From: Candidatus Aminicenantes bacterium UBA4085 | Lineage (GTDB): Bacteria > Acidobacteriota > Aminicenantia > Aminicenantales > UBA4085 | Length of the DNA stretch: 10,056 bases | Reading direction: 5' to 3' | Assembly (NCBI GenBank): GCA_002383325.1 | Contig: DFYJ01000122.1 | Location: forward strand, 4,272 to 14,327 | Part shown: positions 6,823 through 10,056 of the stretch, piece after piece | Numbering within the stretch: the first letter of the stretch is position 1 | Layout of the letters: each line of letters begins with the position of its first letter | The notes under the pieces: model-generated | What the model saw: the letters and a program-made list of their open reading frames with translations, nothing else | Told to the model about the DNA's origin: nothing | Databases searched by the model: none | Position numbers and translations under genes: made by a program

Positions 6823-6849
6823 TCAAGATGCGGTGAAAGGAGAAACGTC

Positions 6850-7098
6850 ATGAAACAGAGAAAGCGAAGCGTCGGAAGGATGGCCGCGGGATGTTTGCTG
6901 GCCGGGCTGATCCTTGTGGCGGCTGCGGCGCCGGCCGCGGCCGAGGAGATCGACGAGTCCATCTGCCGGGAGGCCTTCATCAATTGCCTGAGCGATCTCG
7001 GCAAGGGGCTGCTGGGTTGGTGGGACGCCCTGACCGGACTGGCCTACTGCCTCAACGGCCGCGAGTTCTGCCTCAAGTACGTCGTCTTCTTCCTCTGA
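6850..7098 (+). CDS. Exported tetracysteine small protein, copy 1 (twin CX6C)
   Basis: 82-aa precursor, not a family I recognise. The ATG has AAAGGAG (6836-6842) seven bases upstream; longer in-frame extensions would run back into hutU and ignore the sigma54 promoter. Residues 1-10 are basic (MKQRKRSVGR) and 11-31 are hydrophobic, ending APAAA before EE, a typical Sec signal peptide with cleavage after A31. The mature peptide has about 51 residues and four cysteines, C39, C46, C67 and C74, as CX6C-X20-CX6C. It is paralogous to the next gene: C-x2-A-x3-C-L-S, then WD, then C-x2-G-x2-F-C-x2-Y-[VI]. Cysteines seven apart lie on one face of a helix, so a two-helix hairpin with two disulfides is the likely fold (inference). 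The C-terminus is hydrophobic (YVVFFL), hinting at membrane or partner contact. Confidence 0.85.
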   Translation: MKQRKRSVGRMAAGCLLAGLILVAAAAPAAAEEIDESICREAFINCLSDLGKGLLGWWDALTGLAYCLNGREFCLKYVVFFL

Positions 7099-7109
7099 GG
7101 AGCCGGGCC

Positions 7110-7334
7110 ATGTCGAATCTGCGCCGGATGATCGGAATCGTGATGGCGGTCTGCTTCCTGCTGGGAGCGGCCGGTCTGGCGGCCTCGTCGACCGATGAGG
7201 CCGGAGTCTGCGAAAAGGCCCTCTACGTCTGTCTTTCTTCGCCCGGCAACAACCTGCCCTGGGACATCGTCCAGTGCGTCTGGGGCTATGGCTTCTGCCG
7301 GGAGTACATCCTGCCGCTTCTCGACGGCCGGTGA
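7110..7334 (+). CDS. Exported tetracysteine small protein, copy 2 (twin CX6C)
   Basis: 74-aa precursor starting at ATG 7110, with GAGGAG (7097-7102) overlapping the stop of copy 1 and 11 bases between the genes, so the pair is surely co-transcribed. Signal peptide: basic MSNLRR, hydrophobic 7-25, probable cleavage after GLAA (A25). The mature peptide of about 49 aa has C34, C41, C56 and C63, as CX6C-X14-CX6C. It shares with copy 1 the pattern C-x2-A-x3-C-L-S, WD (51-52) and C-x2-G-x2-F-C-x2-Y, but the loop between the CX6C halves is six residues shorter and the C-terminus ends LPLLDGR. Both precursors also have a Cys at residue 15 within the signal, compatible with gene duplication. Function unknown; a disulfide-bonded helical hairpin acting in the envelope is inferred. 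Confidence 0.85.
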   Translation: MSNLRRMIGIVMAVCFLLGAAGLAASSTDEAGVCEKALYVCLSSPGNNLPWDIVQCVWGYGFCREYILPLLDGR

Positions 7335-7352
7335 GACTGAGAAAAACGGCCG
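7325..7352 (+). promoter_or_regulatory. Intercistronic hairpin after the second peptide gene
   Basis: CGGCCG occurs at 7325-7330, in the last codons of peptide 2, and again at 7347-7352. Being self-complementary, the two copies can form a 6-bp GC stem around a 16-base A-rich loop. No T-tract follows. Such a hairpin could protect the upstream peptide message or reduce read-through into the propeller gene. Just after it, CTCC (7363-7366) can pair with GGAG (7373-7376) of the propeller ribosome site. Confidence 0.35.
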
Positions 7353-7385
7353 GATTCAACGTCTCCTGTAAGGGAGGACAACAAC

Positions 7386-8342
7386 ATGATGCGAGCCCCG
7401 GGATTCGTCGCCGTTTCAGCTTGGCTGCTCGGCTTGGCCGCGGCATCCGCCGCGGCCGGGCCTCCGACCCGCGTGGTGCTGGAGGAGATTCTGTCCCTGG
7501 GCGGGCCCGACGAGGCGGTCCTTCTGCAATGGACCGGAGTGGCGGCCGACGACGAGGGCTCGATCTATGTTCTGGACGCCCTCGACTGCGCCCTCAAGAA
7601 GTTTGACGACAAGGGCAAGCTCCTGGGGCGGACGGGACGCAAGGGCCAGGGGCCGGGCGAATTCCAGTTCCCCGTCCTTCTCGCCTTGTCCGGGGAGCGT
7701 CTCTATGTCGCGGACCAGCGTCGGCTGGGCCTCCAGGTTTTCGACCTCAGCTTGCGCTTCCTGCGGACCATCGCCCCCGGCCGACTGGTCACGGCGTTGG
7801 CCGCGGACGGCCGGGGCGGCGTGGCCTACAAGCCATTCACCCCGCCGGGCGAGCCCGGCCGCTGGCTGGTCTGCGACGAGCAGGGGAGGGTCGCCTCCGA
7901 GACCGTCTATATGCCCAAGGTCGAAGCCTACCTGGCCGACTCGATCAGCCTGGTTTTTGGGGCCGGAGGGAGCGTCTATGCCGCCTATCTCTACCGTGAT
8001 CTGGTGGAGAAGCGGGATGGCCGGGGGCAGCTGGTCTGGAGCAAGGCGCCCAGGGGCGGCGCGGCCTCGTCGACCGAGACGATCCAGGGCCTGAAGATCG
8101 CCAAGACCATGTTTTGGCTGGATGCAGCCCTCGATCCCCAGGGACGTCTCTATGTCCTGGCCGGCGGCAAGACCGAGCATCCGGCCAGGGACGTGTTGAT
8201 CTTCGATCCCGAAGGGGCCCTGCTGGCGATGTTCGTCCTGCCCGAGCCCAGCCACTGCCTTCACATCGACGGCCGGGGATGCCTCTATGCCAGAGCCGAC
8301 GAAGGCGTGACGCTGAAGAAGTACCGGGTGCGGTTCCTCTGA
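7386..8342 (+). CDS. Exported 6-bladed beta-propeller protein
   Basis: 318 aa, probably periplasmic or surface-exposed. The ATG at 7386 lies eight bases after GGAGG (7373-7377); the adjacent ATG 7389 is worse spaced. Residues 1-24 are a signal peptide ending ASAAA before GPP, without a lipobox. The mature chain shows recurring propeller strands: DDEGSIYVLD (55-64), then the NHL/6-bladed hallmark GRTGRKGQGPGEFQFP (81-96), ERLYVADQ (104-111), LQVFD (116-120), GGSVYAAYLY (194-203), PQGRLYVLAG (251-260), LIFDPEGALL (271-280) and DGRGCLYAR (295-303). Cysteines are at 68, 163, 291 and 299. Such propellers are binding modules without a conserved catalytic site. It is downstream of the two peptide genes and 8 bases upstream of the thioredoxin-like gene, so it may bind or present the peptides (inference). 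Confidence 0.85.
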   Translation: MMRAPGFVAVSAWLLGLAAASAAAGPPTRVVLEEILSLGGPDEAVLLQWTGVAADDEGSIYVLDALDCALKKFDDKGKLLGRTGRKGQGPGEFQFPVLLALSGERLYVADQRRLGLQVFDLSLRFLRTIAPGRLVTALAADGRGGVAYKPFTPPGEPGRWLVCDEQGRVASETVYMPKVEAYLADSISLVFGAGGSVYAAYLYRDLVEKRDGRGQLVWSKAPRGGAASSTETIQGLKIAKTMFWLDAALDPQGRLYVLAGGKTEHPARDVLIFDPEGALLAMFVLPEPSHCLHIDGRGCLYARADEGVTLKKYRVRFL

Positions 8343-8350
8343 GGGAATCC

Positions 8351-8806
8351 GTGAGGCGGCGCGCGTTCCTGGCCCTGGCTTCCGCGGCCGGCCTGCCATT
8401 CGCGGATCGGGACCGGAACCGGACGGGACACGGCTGGCTGCTGATCGATTTTGATTCCATATTCTGCGGCGCCTGCTTCGCGTCCGTGCCGGATCTGCTC
8501 CAGGCGCTGCCGGAGGCGGTCCAGGAGAGGGCCCTGACTGCGGTCCTGGTCTTCTCCGATGGTCTCGGGGCGGGCCCCGGCGGAGGCCGCCGCCGTCTGG
8601 TCGAAGCCAAGTGGAACGGGCTTTGCCGCGTCCACGGCTGGATGCTGCCGGCCGTGCTGGAACCGGGGCCGGGCTTCCGGCCCCTCCTGGGCGGACGACC
8701 TTCGCGCCTGATCCTGTTCGACTTCCGCGCTCGGACCGCGGCGGCCTATGACCCCCCCTTGCCGCGGGAGGACCTCGATCGTGTCCTGTCTCTTCTGGTA
8801 CAATAA
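8351..8806 (+). CDS. Exported thioredoxin-fold protein with CGAC active site
   Basis: 151 aa from the GTG at 8351, five bases after GAGGG (8341-8345), which overlaps the propeller stop. No other start gives a sensible N-terminus. Residues 1-18 (RRRAFLALASAAGLPFA) form a short export signal with an RRxFL core, suggesting Tat or Sec export. The strand WLLIDFDSIFCGACFASV (29-46) matches the thioredoxin first core strand and CxxC helix, with C39 and C42 as the likely redox pair. RPSRLILFDF (116-125) has the shape of the cis-Pro loop (P117) and the following strand. The CxxC to cis-Pro spacing of about 75 residues is longer than in thioredoxin itself and nearer TlpA/DsbE-type proteins. One more Cys is at 92. 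The inferred role is making, reducing or shuffling disulfides of the neighbouring tetracysteine peptides. The family is recognised by pattern, and the substrate is a guess. Confidence 0.7.
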   Translation: MRRRAFLALASAAGLPFADRDRNRTGHGWLLIDFDSIFCGACFASVPDLLQALPEAVQERALTAVLVFSDGLGAGPGGGRRRLVEAKWNGLCRVHGWMLPAVLEPGPGFRPLLGGRPSRLILFDFRARTAAAYDPPLPREDLDRVLSLLVQ

Positions 8807-8821
8807 CCAAGGAGCCCCGCC

Positions 8822-10056
8822 GTGATCCACCCCGAGCGATTGAAATCCCTGAACGACAAGAATATCCGTAAGGGCGATTACGTCCTCTACTGGATGCAGG
8901 CCTCCCAGCGCTCCGAGTGCAACCACGCCCTTGAGTACGCGGTCCGCCGCGCCGACGAGCTCAAGCTCCCCATGGTCGCTTTCTTCGGCTTGACCCCGGA
9001 CTATCCGGGCGCCAACGAGCGGCATTACGCCTTCCTTCTGGAGGGGTTGGCCGAGGTTCGAGCCCTCCTGGCGGCCAAGGGGGTCCAGCTGGTGATCCGG
9101 ATCGTCTCGCCCGAGCGGGGCGCGGCGGAGATGGCCGAGCGGGCTGCCCTGGCCGTGGTCGACCGCGGCTACACCCGGACGCAGCGGATCTGGCGGACCC
9201 GGGCCGCCGAAGCCATGGATTGCGTCCTGATCCAGGTCGAGACCGATGCCGTGGTTCCCGTGGAGACCGCCTCGCCCAAGGAGGAGTGGAGCGCCGCGAC
9301 TTTTCGGCCTAAGATGAGGGCCCTCCGGGATGAGTTCCTCAAGGCCCTGCCTGAGCGCAAGCCGCGCCGCGACTCGCTGGGCTTGGAGCTCGACTCCCTG
9401 GATCTAAAGGATCCCGAGACCGTCCTGGCCGGGCTGCCGATCGATCGCAGCGTCAAGCGGACCCGTTTCTTCGCCGGCGGGCCGTCCGAAGCCCGCGGCC
9501 GCCTGAGGCGGTTCCTCAAGGACCGGCTGGATCATTTCGCGGAGCTGCGCAACATCCCCACTCTCGATGCTCAATCCCACCTGAGTCCCTACCTGCAATT
9601 CGGCCAGATCTCGCCGCTGCAGGCGGCCCGGGCGGCGATGGAAGCGGGCGGGCCGGGGGTGGAGCCGTTCCTGGAGGAGCTGCTGGTGAGGCGGGAGCTG
9701 AGCCTCAACTTCGTCCATTACAACCCCGGCTACGATCAATGGGAGGCTGTCCCCGCCTGGGCCCGGGCGGCCCTGGCCGGGCATGCCGCCGACGCGCGGC
9801 CGGCCCTCTACACGCCGCGCGAGCTGGAGGAGGCCCGGACGCAGGATCCCTACTGGAATGCCGCCCAAGACGAGATGCGCATCACCGGCAAGATGCACGG
9901 CTACATGCGCATGTACTGGGGCAAGAAGATCCTGGAGTGGAGCCGCTCGGCCGAGACGGCCTTCCGAATCGCCCTGGCTCTGAACAACAAGTACGAGCTG
10001 GACGGACGCGGCCCGAACGGCTTTGCCGGCGTGGCCTGGTGCTTCGGCAAGCACGA
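8822..10056 (+). CDS. phr: Class II CPD photolyase (3' end outside window)
   Basis: Light-driven, FAD-dependent repair of cyclobutane pyrimidine dimers. The GTG at 8822 has AAGGAG (8809-8814) seven bases upstream; 411 residues are present and about 50 are missing on the right. The N-terminal antenna-fold domain begins GDYVLYWMQASQRSECNHAL, typical of class II rather than class I. The FAD domain carries QSHLSPYLQFG (251-261), RRELSLNF (290-297), DPYWNAAQ (342-349), TGKMHGYMRMYWGKKILEW (355-373) and LDGRGPNGF. W345, W366 and W373 have the same spacing as W360, W381 and W388 of the electron-transfer chain in Methanosarcina mazei class II photolyase, so photoreduction should be intact. The gene follows the thioredoxin-like gene by 15 bases on the same strand, so it may be read from the sigma54 operon, although it is functionally unrelated by any known link. 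Confidence 0.96.
   Translation, partial: MIHPERLKSLNDKNIRKGDYVLYWMQASQRSECNHALEYAVRRADELKLPMVAFFGLTPDYPGANERHYAFLLEGLAEVRALLAAKGVQLVIRIVSPERGAAEMAERAALAVVDRGYTRTQRIWRTRAAEAMDCVLIQVETDAVVPVETASPKEEWSAATFRPKMRALRDEFLKALPERKPRRDSLGLELDSLDLKDPETVLAGLPIDRSVKRTRFFAGGPSEARGRLRRFLKDRLDHFAELRNIPTLDAQSHLSPYLQFGQISPLQAARAAMEAGGPGVEPFLEELLVRRELSLNFVHYNPGYDQWEAVPAWARAALAGHAADARPALYTPRELEEARTQDPYWNAAQDEMRITGKMHGYMRMYWGKKILEWSRSAETAFRIALALNNKYELDGRGPNGFAGVAWCFGKH

Noticed and set aside
4988..6826. 612-codon antisense open frame over hutU
   Set aside because: It lies wholly opposite an unmistakable urocanate hydratase with all family motifs, and its composition is that of a codon-phase shadow.
6850..7154. 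Lipoprotein signals using Cys15 of either small peptide
   Set aside because: The bases before Cys15 do not fit a lipobox (MAAG and VMAV), the preceding hydrophobic stretch is too short in copy 1, and each precursor has a better signal-peptidase I site downstream.
7416..8810. 464-codon antisense open frame over the propeller and thioredoxin-like genes
   Set aside because: The plus-strand genes have signal peptides, ribosome sites and recognisable motifs; the antisense frame has none.

Overview
The window is a gene-dense, GC-rich bacterial segment. The ORFs show strong GC bias at third codon positions, most genes have clear AAGGAG-type ribosome sites, and several start with GTG. No gene fixes the taxon. 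A class II photolyase, a secreted 6-bladed beta-propeller, HD-GYP and GGDEF-PilZ proteins together recall Acidobacteriota/Aminicenantes-like or deltaproteobacterial genomes, but this is an impression without a database search. No mobile element, tRNA, rRNA or CRISPR array was seen.

Left part (1-4851): the tail of an unidentified plus-strand gene meets an HD-GYP phosphodiesterase (minus strand) with overlapping stop codons. A 224-bp divergent intergenic region carrying a 24-bp palindrome separates this gene from an unrecognised long coiled-coil protein (plus strand). The coiled-coil gene converges on a large GAF-GGDEF-PilZ protein (minus strand), and the two stop codons are the two ends of one palindrome. 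The left part is thus a cyclic-di-GMP module: one predicted hydrolase and one predicted synthase with product-binding sites flank a putative scaffold protein.

Middle (4852-6676): a divergent region holds a near-consensus sigma70 promoter for the GGDEF gene and three 12-bp direct repeats ahead of hutU. HutU is a full-length urocanate hydratase, without other histidine-degradation genes in view.

Right part (6677-10056): this is the most unusual section. A textbook sigma54 promoter (GG-N10-GC) with two upstream dyads precedes two tandem small genes. These encode paralogous exported peptides with four cysteines arranged as two CX6C motifs. They are followed on the same strand by an exported 6-bladed beta-propeller and an exported thioredoxin-fold protein with a CGAC active site, then by a class II CPD photolyase cut off by the window end. 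The likely reading is a sigma54-controlled envelope system: disulfide-bonded helical-hairpin peptides, a thiol-disulfide enzyme for them, and a propeller partner. The biochemical role is unknown.
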